This document shows positions 24,344 through 33,033 of a stretch of 64,000 bases of DNA, in pieces (position 1 is the first letter of the stretch; each line of letters starts with the position of its first letter). The translations under genes and the position numbers were made by a program. Under the pieces are notes generated by a model that was given only the letters and a program-made list of their open reading frames with translations, was not told the DNA's origin and searched no databases. This stretch comes from Paenibacillus lutimineralis (GTDB taxonomy: Bacteria > Bacillota > Bacilli > Paenibacillales > Paenibacillaceae), in contig NZ_CP034346.1 in assembly GCF_003991425.1 (NCBI RefSeq), positions 5,517,001 through 5,581,000 on the forward strand. The letters are read 5' to 3'.

Positions 24344-25858
24344 ATGTTGAAAAATGCAACGCGTGCAGTTGATGCGACGAACGTCAAAAATCCGGAGGTC
24401 CTTGAAGCGCATTTTCTCCCTTTCCGGCGCAAGACAGTCGGAATCCAGCAGACCTATTCCACTCCCTATGGTAAGCAAAAGATGATCTATGCCGATTGGA
24501 CAGCAAGCGGACGGCTGTACGAACCGATTGAAGCGGCAATTGCCAAACAGTTCGGTCCTTATATGGCTAATACACATAGCGAGTCTAGTCTGACCGGCCA
24601 GACGATATCCCAAGCCTATAGAATGGCTCGTCAAATGATCAAACAGCATGTGAACGCCCGCCCTGACGACATCTTGATGCTGACTGGATCAGGAATGACC
24701 TCGGGCATTAACAAACTGCAACGCCTGCTTGGTCTGAAGGTGCCTGAGTGGCAGGCTGCTTCGTTTGGACTGACTGCGGTAGATCGTCCGATCATCTTCG
24801 TCAGCCATATGGAGCATCATTCCAACCATATCTCTTGGGCGGAGACGATTGGAGACGTCGTCGTGCTTGAGCCTGGGGAAGACGGAGAAGTAAGTCCCAC
24901 CCAACTGGAGCGATCGCTCAGCCTTTACCGACATCGCCATTTTAAGATTGGCGCATTCACTGCCTGCTCCAATGTAACCGGAAGAATGACGCCGTATCAT
25001 CAGTTAGCTAAAGTGATGCATCTACATGGTGGAATATGTATTGTCGATTTTGCCGCATCCGCTCCTTATGTATCGATTGATATGCATCCCGAGCATCCGC
25101 TAGAGCAACTGGACGGCATCCTCTTCTCCCCCCATAAATTCCTCGGCGGTCCTGGCACCTGTGGTGTATTGATTGTGCACAATTCTCTATGTACCCAGCG
25201 AATTCCTGATCATGTCGGTGGTGGTACCGTCGATTGGGTGAATCCTTGGGGTACGAAGCATTATGTCCATGATGTAGAGAGACGGGAGGATGGCGGCACC
25301 CCTCCAATCATCCAGGCCATCAAGACCGCACTATGTATGAAGCTAAAAGATCAAATGAGACCGGAGCTGATTCTAGTGCGCGAACATCAAATGACGGCCC
25401 GCCTGCTCCAAGGGATGAGGCGGATTCCCGGGGTCTCCGTATTGGATTCGGAGTCCGAAGATCGACTAGGTATCGTCTCGTGGATACTCCCAGGATACCA
25501 TTACAATCTTGTCGTGAAGCTACTGAGCGATCGCTTCGGTATTCAGGCACGCGGCGGCTGTTCCTGTGCTGGTCCATATGGACATTACTTACTTGGAATT
25601 ACCGCTGAGCTCTCTCATCTAATTGAGCAGAGTGTTATTAGCGGGGCTTACTCCTTCAAGCCCGGCTGGATACGTACATCACTGCATCCGATCATGACAA
25701 TACAGGAGGTAGACGATATTATTCACGCCGTAACAGAAATAGCCCGTCATATCGAGACCTGGCGGCATGATTATATTTATAATCCACTCACCAATGATTG
25801 GTCTCATATACTCGGGCAATTTGTACCGGACGTCGCAGCAATGTTCGAACTTATTTGA
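24344..25858 (+). CDS. Class V aminotransferase / cysteine desulfurase-like PLP enzyme
   Basis: A 504-residue fold-type I PLP protein. The DWTASGRLYEPIE opening, HMEHHSNHISW (His stacking on PLP), DFAASAPYVSIDM and the Schiff-base lysine in FSPHKFLGGPG (near 266) match class V enzymes of the SufS/Csd type. RGGCSCAGPYG near 401-411 carries two cysteines in the region where desulfurases have their active-site loop. It is about 80-100 residues longer than SufS. GAGGAACG precedes the ATG. Substrate is uncertain; it may be a cysteine desulfurase or a selenocysteine lyase-like enzyme. Confidence 0.88.
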   Translation: MLKNATRAVDATNVKNPEVLEAHFLPFRRKTVGIQQTYSTPYGKQKMIYADWTASGRLYEPIEAAIAKQFGPYMANTHSESSLTGQTISQAYRMARQMIKQHVNARPDDILMLTGSGMTSGINKLQRLLGLKVPEWQAASFGLTAVDRPIIFVSHMEHHSNHISWAETIGDVVVLEPGEDGEVSPTQLERSLSLYRHRHFKIGAFTACSNVTGRMTPYHQLAKVMHLHGGICIVDFAASAPYVSIDMHPEHPLEQLDGILFSPHKFLGGPGTCGVLIVHNSLCTQRIPDHVGGGTVDWVNPWGTKHYVHDVERREDGGTPPIIQAIKTALCMKLKDQMRPELILVREHQMTARLLQGMRRIPGVSVLDSESEDRLGIVSWILPGYHYNLVVKLLSDRFGIQARGGCSCAGPYGHYLLGITAELSHLIEQSVISGAYSFKPGWIRTSLHPIMTIQEVDDIIHAVTEIARHIETWRHDYIYNPLTNDWSHILGQFVPDVAAMFELI

Positions 25859-26012
25859 TCCACTTTTGATCACGAAGTGAATCAGGAAGTAACTCGGCAT
25901 CGAATCTTGAATTCACCCGGGCCTTCCGGTGCTCACGTACAAACTACGTACGCTCCGCTCCTCTGGCCCTAGCTTCATCCAACCTTCTCGGTGCTGAAAA
26001 CTGGCTTATTTG
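25859..26012. repeat. Dispersed MITE-like repeat, long form (copy F)
   Basis: It starts directly after the aminotransferase stop codon, as copy E does after its gene, and shares nearly the whole internal sequence with E and H. The right end fades (GAAAACTGGCTTATTTGTACC). Confidence 0.8.
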
Positions 26013-26021
26013 TACCTGAAC

Positions 26022-26855
26022 CTATTTTATACCGAGACGCATCCGATAACTGAACATAATTTCCTTCGTATGACCGTTAAAATACTTATCCGTCAGTTCA
26101 CGGAAATAAGCTATATCGCCATCAAGCTCTGTGCTGCCGAGCTTCATAACGCTCTGCAAGCCGCCTTGGCTTAGCGCCAGTCCAACATAACGCTCGGCAT
26201 TGCACAGCTCCTGATGGTGAAATACGATCTCCCTCGTAAATCTGAAGGCTCCACTGGCCTGTAAATTATGCAAATGCTCGTTCTTGTTCCGCTTAACGGC
26301 CTTTGATTCCTCGGCCGTCTCCCGCTCCAGAATCTCATCGCATTTATCATACAATTCCATGTACTGCTTCTCCAGCTCCCAACTGATCATCGGCGGCCAA
26401 TCACAGTCATAAGCAGCGAATACGCCTCCCGTCCGTAGAACGCGGTGTACCTCGCTTAATGTACTTACGGGTTCCATCCAATGAAATGACTGCGAGCAGG
26501 TAATAATATCGACTGATTCCGCGTCCACCTCAAGTTGATTGGAATACCCGGGAACGAAGCTGATCACAGACGATCCCTCCGGGAAGTGCTGGAGCTTGGC
26601 TGTGGCTACACTTCGCATATCATCATTAGGCTCAACCCCTATGATCCGCGTCGCACATCCATTCCAGACCAGCGTCGACAGTCCTGTACCGCAGCCTAAA
26701 TCCATTACCAGCTCTGGTTCTCTCTGCAAGTATTGGGTCAAAATCTCGGTAACCATCTTAGGGGCTTCAGGACGGTAATTGTCGTATACATCTGCAAACC
26801 CTGAGAACCTCGCGACATTACTCTGTAAATTTCCCTTTGGAATCTCCGGTACCAT
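26022..26855 (-). CDS. Class I SAM-dependent methyltransferase
   Basis: 277 residues with SAM motif I VMDLGCGTGLSTLVW near 50-64, the acidic motif II IGVEPND, and ITCSQSFHWMEP (motif IV region), typical of UbiE/trans-aconitate-type methyltransferases. An N-terminal FSGFADVYDNYRPEAP segment is common to this group. GGAGGAGATCAC stands before the ATG. It is followed on the message side by copy F of the repeat. The substrate is unknown. Confidence 0.92.
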   Translation of the reverse strand: MVPEIPKGNLQSNVARFSGFADVYDNYRPEAPKMVTEILTQYLQREPELVMDLGCGTGLSTLVWNGCATRIIGVEPNDDMRSVATAKLQHFPEGSSVISFVPGYSNQLEVDAESVDIITCSQSFHWMEPVSTLSEVHRVLRTGGVFAAYDCDWPPMISWELEKQYMELYDKCDEILERETAEESKAVKRNKNEHLHNLQASGAFRFTREIVFHHQELCNAERYVGLALSQGGLQSVMKLGSTELDGDIAYFRELTDKYFNGHTKEIMFSYRMRLGIK

Positions 26856-26894
26856 GTGATCTCCTCCATTTATCTATATTTTCGCTAGAGCCTA

Positions 26895-27815
26895 CTACTC
26901 TTGCTGCATAATCTCATAGATCTGTAGGTTACGATAAATCACCTCAAGCAGCGGGGCTTCCATCTTATGCTCCTTAGCCAAATCAAGTAAATAACCGTGT
27001 AGATGACGACCCTCAATCGCTAGACCCTTCTCCATGTCACGCAGCATAGAGGCTTTCATTGTGTAGCCCGTCTTCTCCATCGTGACCATATGCTGAGCAA
27101 CGATCTCCGAATCCAGCGGTGCACCGTGCGCCATCATGATCGCCGCGCCCTCTTGGAACACACCGCGTATGTACTCATATCCATTCTCGCTATCCCGAAT
27201 CGGACCTAACGGGGCTCGCATCAGAGTAGTTACGCCTGCAATGGTCGTAATATACAAATATTTATGCCAAATATCTTGCTCGATATGAGGGCTCCGCACG
27301 AATGAAGCTTTCGTTCCGCTCAGCGCTTCTTCAATCGCCTGAATTCTCTCCGTATCTCTATTCCCGAACTCTCCGAATCGGACATAGTGCCCTTTGCTCG
27401 TCTGAATAATATGTCCCTGCTCATTTAAGGTAGTCTCAATGAAGCATAGTCCGCCGATGACCTTGTCCTTACCGAACTCCCGCTGCAATTCCGGGATATG
27501 AGCCACACCGTTCAGCAACGGCAGAATCACCGTATTCTCCCTAACGAACGGCTTGACATCCTGCATAGCTTCCTTTAAATGGTAAGCCTTCGTCGAGAAC
27601 AGGATCAAATCAAAGGGTTCCGCTTCATCTTGCGAAGTGGTAACACGCGGCTCCAAGGTCAGATCGCCGTGCACACTGTGAATCACTAATCCCTCTTGTT
27701 CAAGTTGCTGCTTGCGATGCTCCCTTACGAGAAAGGTAACATCTGCTCCTTGTTCAACTAGTCGGCCGCCAAAATAACCACCGACTCCTCCGGCGCCAAG
27801 CACTAATATCCGCAT
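26895..27815 (-). CDS. panE: 2-dehydropantoate 2-reductase
   Basis: Reduces ketopantoate to pantoate with NADPH in pantothenate (coenzyme A) synthesis. The 306 residues begin with the GAGGVGGYFGGRL nucleotide motif; KAYHL and LLNGVAH follow in the Rossmann domain, and the catalytic lysine is in WHKYLYI near 185. The C-terminal helical domain is normal in length. The ATG at 27815 follows CAGGAGATGAAGTG. No other pan gene is near, so it could be a PanE paralogue acting on a related 2-oxo acid. Confidence 0.92.
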   Translation of the reverse strand: MRILVLGAGGVGGYFGGRLVEQGADVTFLVREHRKQQLEQEGLVIHSVHGDLTLEPRVTTSQDEAEPFDLILFSTKAYHLKEAMQDVKPFVRENTVILPLLNGVAHIPELQREFGKDKVIGGLCFIETTLNEQGHIIQTSKGHYVRFGEFGNRDTERIQAIEEALSGTKASFVRSPHIEQDIWHKYLYITTIAGVTTLMRAPLGPIRDSENGYEYIRGVFQEGAAIMMAHGAPLDSEIVAQHMVTMEKTGYTMKASMLRDMEKGLAIEGRHLHGYLLDLAKEHKMEAPLLEVIYRNLQIYEIMQQE

Positions 27816-27868
27816 CGATCACTTCATCTCCTGCCTATATCATATTAAGCCAATTATACTAGATAAAA

Positions 27869-27908
27869 GAAAAAAGCGAATCCATCCTCTTCTTTGACGA
27901 ATTCGCTT
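27869..27908 (-). terminator. Terminator between the marR-type gene and panE
   Basis: On the minus strand AAGCGAAT pairs with ATTCGCTT across a loop and is followed by TTTTTTC. Confidence 0.75.
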
Positions 27909-27942
27909 CAATGCATGACTGCAACAATTTTGAGTATATTAC

Positions 27943-28368
27943 TTAGCGAGAATTGTAGTTGTCATACACCTTCTGCAGTAGTGCTCTGAGTTGTTCCTTC
28001 TCTTCCTCGGACAAGCACCCAGCTAGACTCCTATTGGACTCATCCAGAATTGAGATCAACACAGGTTCGAATTCCTTGGCTTTGGTAGTCGGATATAACC
28101 GGTAGGATCTTCGATCGTTATCGTCGACGATCCTCTCGACATAGCCCTCCTCCTCCAATTGCTTAATACAACGGGTCGTAGTAGCCTTATCGAACTTTAC
28201 TTCACATGTAAGCTGATCCTGATTCAAGCCGGGATTCATTAGGATCGTCTTCAGATAGCTATGGTGTCCGCCACCGCCTATATTATAATCTCTCAGTTTG
28301 TTGGCCAATTCCTTCTGATTGATACGGTTGATAAAAGATATCAACTTGCCGATCGAGTTCATGTCCAT
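27943..28368 (-). CDS. MarR-family repressor
   Basis: A 141-residue winged-helix regulator. The recognition region (NQDQLTCEVKFDKATTTRCIKQLEEEGYV) and wing (IVDDNDRRSYRLYPT) are typical of MarR. It is divergent from the DHA2 exporter gene, and two matching palindromes lie between the two genes, so it probably represses both until a drug-like ligand binds. Cys residues at the recognition helix (TRCIKQ) might allow redox sensing, but that is speculation. Confidence 0.92.
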   Translation of the reverse strand: MDMNSIGKLISFINRINQKELANKLRDYNIGGGGHHSYLKTILMNPGLNQDQLTCEVKFDKATTTRCIKQLEEEGYVERIVDDNDRRSYRLYPTTKAKEFEPVLISILDESNRSLAGCLSEEEKEQLRALLQKVYDNYNSR

Positions 28369-28420
28369 CCTTGCCCTTCTATAACGGGATTTATATACAT
28401 GTCTAAAATTTTATCGTATT

Positions 28421-28442
28421 TTTGTTGCAGACGCAACTAAAT
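28421..28442. promoter_or_regulatory. MarR operator 1
   Basis: TTTGTTGCAGACGCAACTAA, with inner arms GTTGC and GCAAC. The reverse complement closely matches operator 2 at 28465. Confidence 0.7.
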
Positions 28443-28464
28443 TAGAGTACACTTTGAATATGTG

Positions 28465-28486
28465 ATTTAGTTGTACGTGCAACAAA
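28465..28486. promoter_or_regulatory. MarR operator 2
   Basis: ATTTAGTTGTACGTGCAACA is an inverted near-copy of operator 1. The two sites flank the region between the divergent marR-type and exporter genes, the usual place for a shared repressor. Confidence 0.7.
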
Positions 28487-28519
28487 TTTATATTGCAATT
28501 ATGAAGTGAGGTTATCAGC

Positions 28520-29998
28520 ATGAGTTCAAATCCAGAAATAGTAAGAAAAACGTATCAGGATGATCCCGCGGTACAGAAGAAGCGCTGGTTGATACTGATC
28601 GTCATTAATCTATTCACCTTCATGTCCACTCTGGACGGAAGCATCGTCAACATCGCCCTCCCCGTCATATCGAAGCAGCTCGATTTACCGGTAGCCCAGA
28701 CACAATGGGTTGTCACCAGCTACCTCATGATGATCTGTGCGGTAATTCTATTCTTCGGCAAACTTGGGGATATCGTCGGCAAAATAAAAATATTCAAGCT
28801 AGGCATGATCATTTTCACGATCGGTTCTCTGTTCTGCGGATTAAGCCACAGCTTGACCACCTTGATTGCTTCACGGCTTCTTCAGGCCCTTGGCGCATCG
28901 ATGACGATGGCCAACAATCAAGGGATAGTTACTGACATCTTCCCGCCAAATGAACGCGGTAAGGCGCTCGGGTTCATCGGAACCTTCGTATCGCTGGGCA
29001 GTATTGCCGGTCCAAGTCTCGGCGGCATTATCATTTCCAGTCTCGGTTGGGAATATATATTCTGGGTGAATGTCCCAATCGGAATCATCGCCTTTATTAT
29101 TGGCGTCAAGACGCTGCCACAAGATCTTACGAAGCTGCGAGTGAAGATCGACAAGGCGGGCAACCTGTTATTCACACTATTTATCCTTGCCCTATTCTCC
29201 GGGCTACTACTTGGACAACAGGTTGGTTACGGGGATTACCGTATCATAGCCTCATTAATCGTTTCAGTAGTTGTGTTTATCGCTTTTATATGGGTACAGA
29301 TGCATAAGCAGGAGCCGCTGCTTCAGCTATCGCTCTTTAAGAATCCGCTGTTCTCGCTGAGCATTTTATGCGGATTTCTCGTCTTCGTTGCGAACTTCTG
29401 CTACAACATTATCGCACCTTTCTATGCACAGAGCATTCTTAACCTGTCTCCGTCTCAAGCCGGGTTCCTGCTGATGATCTTCCCGATTGTCATGGTCATC
29501 ATCGCACCGATCAGCGGTACTCTATCGGATAAGATTGGCTCAGAGCTGCTAACCTTCATCGGTCTGATCGTGATGGTTATCGCCCAGTTCGGCCTTGCTT
29601 CATTGCACAACGGCAGCCATATTGCGTTCGTATCGCTATGGATTGCTATGCTTGGGCTTGGCAGCGGGATATTCCAATCTCCGAACAACTCGCTCGTGAT
29701 GTCTAAGGTACCACGGACACAGCTTGGGATCGCCGGCAGCATTAACGGCTTGGTCCGTAATATTGGGATGGTTGTAGGGATCACGGTAGCAACTTCTACC
29801 CTGTTCAGCGTGATGAGCCATAAAGCTGGCTATCGTGTAACCGGGTTAATTCCAGATCGCCCGGATATCTTCTTGACCGGAATGCATGTCGTCTTCCAGA
29901 CGTCAGCGACGATCTGCCTTGTAGCCGCTCTGCTGACCGGCTGGCGTCTCTGGTCGTCCAGACGCTCGCCGCGAAATGAAGCTGTCCACTCGAATTAA
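28520..29998 (+). CDS. DHA2-family MFS exporter (EmrB/QacA type)
   Basis: A 492-residue drug:H+ antiporter with 14 predicted helices. Motif A variant GKLGDIVGKIKIF lies in loop 2-3, motif C-like GPSLGGIIISSLGWEYIFWVNVPIG in helix 5 and following, and TLDGSIVNIALP in helix 1, all EmrB/QacA features. GAAGTGAGG stands before the ATG at 28520. It is under the divergent MarR regulator. Efflux of amphipathic drugs is the family role; the actual substrate is not known. Confidence 0.95.
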   Translation: MSSNPEIVRKTYQDDPAVQKKRWLILIVINLFTFMSTLDGSIVNIALPVISKQLDLPVAQTQWVVTSYLMMICAVILFFGKLGDIVGKIKIFKLGMIIFTIGSLFCGLSHSLTTLIASRLLQALGASMTMANNQGIVTDIFPPNERGKALGFIGTFVSLGSIAGPSLGGIIISSLGWEYIFWVNVPIGIIAFIIGVKTLPQDLTKLRVKIDKAGNLLFTLFILALFSGLLLGQQVGYGDYRIIASLIVSVVVFIAFIWVQMHKQEPLLQLSLFKNPLFSLSILCGFLVFVANFCYNIIAPFYAQSILNLSPSQAGFLLMIFPIVMVIIAPISGTLSDKIGSELLTFIGLIVMVIAQFGLASLHNGSHIAFVSLWIAMLGLGSGIFQSPNNSLVMSKVPRTQLGIAGSINGLVRNIGMVVGITVATSTLFSVMSHKAGYRVTGLIPDRPDIFLTGMHVVFQTSATICLVAALLTGWRLWSSRRSPRNEAVHSN

Positions 29999-30060
29999 GA
30001 GTGAGGTTAGCGGGTATGGTGTGTAACTAGTTGAACTAACTTGGGCGGCATGATGTGCGG

Positions 30061-30186
30061 ACTGCAAAAATGTAGTTTTTCTTCTGGAATTAGACCCGAT
30101 TTCGAATAAATCGAGAAACAGCCTGCATATTTGCAAGCTGTTTCTTTTATTCCGGTTTTCAGTCCGAAAAAATGCATTTTTGCAGT
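30061..30186. repeat. 126-bp palindromic element with perfect 12-bp ends
   Basis: The ends ACTGCAAAAATG and CATTTTTGCAGT are exact inverted repeats, and the centre forms a second hairpin, AAACAGC/GCTGTTT followed by TTTTATT. It could be a second MITE-like element that doubles as the terminator of the exporter gene. No other copy is in the window. Confidence 0.6.
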
Positions 30187-30274
30187 TTCTTCCTCTTCCC
30201 CCTCCCCCACTATTGTCATTAATCATGTGGCCCATTCCACACTCCGCCTCAACCAAAAATATCAGAAATGCGAA

Positions 30275-32050
30275 TTACTGCGCACGCTCATTTATTTTCC
30301 CTTTCATCATGGAAATAAAGGCATAAGGCTCATATTGCTCCTGCTCCTTCTGACCGTATGCGCGAACCTGCACATTTCCCGCGGCGATCTCCGCATCGCC
30401 AACGATCAGCATGTAAGGAATTTTCTGCATCTGTGCCTCCCGGATTCTATAACCCAGCTTCTCATCACGTGAGTCCACATCAGCCCGAATTCCAGCATCT
30501 ATCAGGCGTTCACGCATCTCATTGGCATAAGCAGCATGGGCCTCCGCTACAGGAATTACTATTGCATGTACAGGTGCTAGCCATATCGGGAATGCCCCCG
30601 CATAATGCTCAATCAATATACCGAGGAAACGGTCGATGGAACCGTATATAGCGCGGTGTATGACGACAGGAGTCTGCTTAATGTTCTGCTCATCCACATA
30701 GGAGAGCCCAAACTTCTCCGGCATTTGAAAATCCAGTTGGATAGTTCCGCACTGGTGACTGCGATTTAGAGCATCCTTGATATGAAAATCAATCTTTGGT
30801 CCATAGAAGGCGCCATCCTCGGGATTAAGATTGTACTTCAGCCCAGATGCTTCGAGCACTTTCAGAAGTGCAGCTTCCGCCGCTTCCCACTGTTCGTCAC
30901 TGCCCATTGAATCCAACGGCCTAGTCGACAGCTCGAGCGAATACTCGAAGCCGAAAATTTCGTAGATCTCTTTGATCAGATCGATGGTATGCATGATCTC
31001 CGCTTCAATCTGTTCCGGCGCCACAAAAATATGAGCATCGTCCTGGCAGAAAGTTCTGACCCGGAACAGGCCATTTAGCGCCCCACTGAATTCATGGCGA
31101 TGAACCTGACCGAATTCGGCATAACGGATCGGCAGATCTTTATAAGAATGCAGGCTGTTCTTGTACATCAACATATGCCCCGGGCAGTTCATCGGCTTAA
31201 CGGCAAAATGATGATGATCAAGCTCAGAGAAATACATATTGTCGCGATAATGATCCCAATGTCCAGATTGCTCCCACATATGGCGATCCATCATGAACGG
31301 TGTACGAACCTCCTCATATCCGTACTTCAACAAATATTCCCGTGACAAGCTCTCCAACTCATTACGCAGCACTGTGCCCTTAGGCAGATAGAACGGCATG
31401 CCAGGAGCCTCATCCGCAAACATAAACAGTTGAAGCTGCTTGCCGAGCTTGCGGTGATCCCGCTTCTGAGCCTCTTCCTGCCACTTCAGATATTCATCAA
31501 GTTCCCGCTTACTTGCAAATGCTACCCCATAAATGCGCTGTAACATTGGCTTCTGGCTATCCCCTTGCCAATAAGCACCAGACACATTCAATAGCTTGAA
31601 GAACGGCTTGGAACGAAGCAAATCCCGTACAGCACTCTGGTCTAATTCCTCATTATGCTCACCCGAATCGGCTGCACAACCCCATGGAAGAATGTCCATA
31701 TAACCACCCTGTTCAAAAATAACAACGGGCTCCTCCATGGCCCCTTCCTTGAGCCATTCTACCTTCCAGTGTTCTCCCTTCGCTTCGAAGAGCTTAATCG
31801 CCTCACCACGGGAGCAATGGCGGCAATTTGCAGGTTCATCTTGGGCAGCAAGCTGCTTCATGTCCTGTTCAATCTCTGCAACATCCTCCTCAGAAATCGG
31901 GCTCGCAGCGTCGAAATCATAGTAGAAGCCTTGTGAAGTATCCGCGAACATCCCCAGTCTGACGCCTTGAATCTTGTGCTGGATGGCTCTTGCCATCAGC
32001 ATTGCAGCATATCTTCTTCCCAATACTTGCTTCGAAATTGGACTACACAT
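30275..32050 (-). CDS. thrS: Threonyl-tRNA synthetase paralogue without TGS and with a dead editing domain
   Basis: A 591-residue class II synthetase that charges tRNA-Thr. The catalytic core is intact: LGKQLQLF linker, MNCPGHML with the zinc Cys, motif 2 EFGQVHRHEFSGALNGLFRVR, DAHIF, and motif 3 region GSIDRFLGILIEH, then the anticodon domain (VDSRDEKLGYRIREAQMQKIPYM). The start is ATG at 32050 with TAGGAGTGA upstream; the frame stays open into the T-box, which is why longer starts are rejected. The TGS domain is missing. The editing HxxxH becomes RYAAM and the Cys/His pair of DLCRGxH becomes DILPWGC, so proofreading should be lost. Confidence 0.93.
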   Translation of the reverse strand: MCSPISKQVLGRRYAAMLMARAIQHKIQGVRLGMFADTSQGFYYDFDAASPISEEDVAEIEQDMKQLAAQDEPANCRHCSRGEAIKLFEAKGEHWKVEWLKEGAMEEPVVIFEQGGYMDILPWGCAADSGEHNEELDQSAVRDLLRSKPFFKLLNVSGAYWQGDSQKPMLQRIYGVAFASKRELDEYLKWQEEAQKRDHRKLGKQLQLFMFADEAPGMPFYLPKGTVLRNELESLSREYLLKYGYEEVRTPFMMDRHMWEQSGHWDHYRDNMYFSELDHHHFAVKPMNCPGHMLMYKNSLHSYKDLPIRYAEFGQVHRHEFSGALNGLFRVRTFCQDDAHIFVAPEQIEAEIMHTIDLIKEIYEIFGFEYSLELSTRPLDSMGSDEQWEAAEAALLKVLEASGLKYNLNPEDGAFYGPKIDFHIKDALNRSHQCGTIQLDFQMPEKFGLSYVDEQNIKQTPVVIHRAIYGSIDRFLGILIEHYAGAFPIWLAPVHAIVIPVAEAHAAYANEMRERLIDAGIRADVDSRDEKLGYRIREAQMQKIPYMLIVGDAEIAAGNVQVRAYGQKEQEQYEPYAFISMMKGKINERAQ

Positions 32051-32086
32051 TTCAATATCACTCCTAAAATTTATTGTTATATGAAC

Positions 32087-32520
32087 AAAAGAGCGCACTG
32101 TCCGCATAGGGACGAGCGCGCTCGTGGTTCCACCCATATTCAATCCGCTATTAGAGGTAGTTCAAACCGTCCAATTTTGATCACGAAGTAGATCAGGACG
32201 TGTTCTCGACATCGAATCTTGAATTCAACCTTCTCGGTGCTGAAAACTGGCCGTTTTGAACTCTTCCTAGCGAATCCTTATGTCTTCTGTAACGGGAATT
32301 CCCGGCAATCTTTACACTCATGCTGCTACTCTCGTACCACGACCAGATCCCAATCTGGGATAACATTACGGCGCTCGATCGATCGCAAACATGATTTCAA
32401 AATTGCAACTACAAGGCGGTAAATCCTTACTTCCTCCATAGGGGCTTCCAGCCAAGACCCCGTTCTCTGGCATGGTATCTATAAGCATTCTTGTCCTTGA
32501 TCATCGCTTTTAGAGGTTTT
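32087..32520 (-). promoter_or_regulatory. T-box leader 3 (nearest thrS)
   Basis: The T-box GGGTGGAACCACG, the competing terminator stem (GAGCGC... with GCGCTC and a T run at 32087) and a Thr specifier candidate ACC at 32418-32420 are present. A 102-bp copy of the dispersed repeat sits between the upstream stems and the antiterminator. Binding of uncharged tRNA-Thr should allow read-through into thrS. Confidence 0.88.
32160..32261. repeat. MITE-like repeat, short form, inside T-box 3 (copy G)
   Basis: It is identical in layout to copy H but lacks about 67 bp; the missing part lies between two ATTCAACC direct repeats that are both still seen in H. It disrupts only the linker before the antiterminator. 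Confidence 0.85.
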
Positions 32521-32524
32521 ATGA

Positions 32525-33033
32525 AAATAAAAAAGCGCGCTGTCCGCATAGGGACGAGCACGCTCGTGGTTCCACCCATATTCAATCCGCTATTAGAGGT
32601 AGTTCGAACAGTCCAATTTTGATCACGAAGTAGATCAGAATGTGTTCTCGACATCGAATCTTGAATTCAACCGGGCCTTCCGGTGCTCACGTACACACTA
32701 CGTACGCTCCGCTCCTTTCGTCCCTAGTTTCATTCAACCTTCTCGGTGCTGAAAACTGGCCGTTTTGAACTCTTCCTAGCGAATCCTTATGTCTTCTGTA
32801 ACGGGAATTCCCGGCAATCCTTACACTCATGCTGCTACTCTCGCACCACGACCAGATCCCAATCTGGGATAACATTACGGCGCTCGGTAGATCACAAGCA
32901 TGATTTCAAAATTGCAGCTACAAGGCGGTAAATCCTTACTTCCTCCATAGGGGCTTCCAGCCTAAGGCCCCGTTCTCTGGCATGGTATCCATAAGCATTC
33001 TTGTCCTTGATCATCGCTTTTAGAGTTCTGTGA
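32525..33033 (-). promoter_or_regulatory. T-box leader 2 of the thrS array
   Basis: The T-box GGGTGGAACCACGAGCGTG, a terminator with TTTTTT, and the ACC specifier candidate at 32927-32929 are visible. It is nearly identical to leader 3 outside the inserted repeat, including a 60-bp stem region (GATCCCAATCTGGG) that leader 1 lacks, so leaders 2 and 3 are a recent duplication. Confidence 0.88.
32602..32770. repeat. MITE-like repeat, long form, inside T-box 2 (copy H)
   Basis: A 169-bp copy with ends GTTCGAACAGTCC and GGCCGTTTTGAAC. It lies between the AAGGATTCGCTAGG and CTAATAGCGGATTGAA segments of the leader; in leader 1 these are joined by a short linker. Confidence 0.88.

Noticed and set aside
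32427..32654. Short open frames inside the T-box array, including ones reading NMGGTTS
   Set aside because: They translate the conserved T-box and terminator RNA; the repeated sequence is explained by riboswitch duplication.
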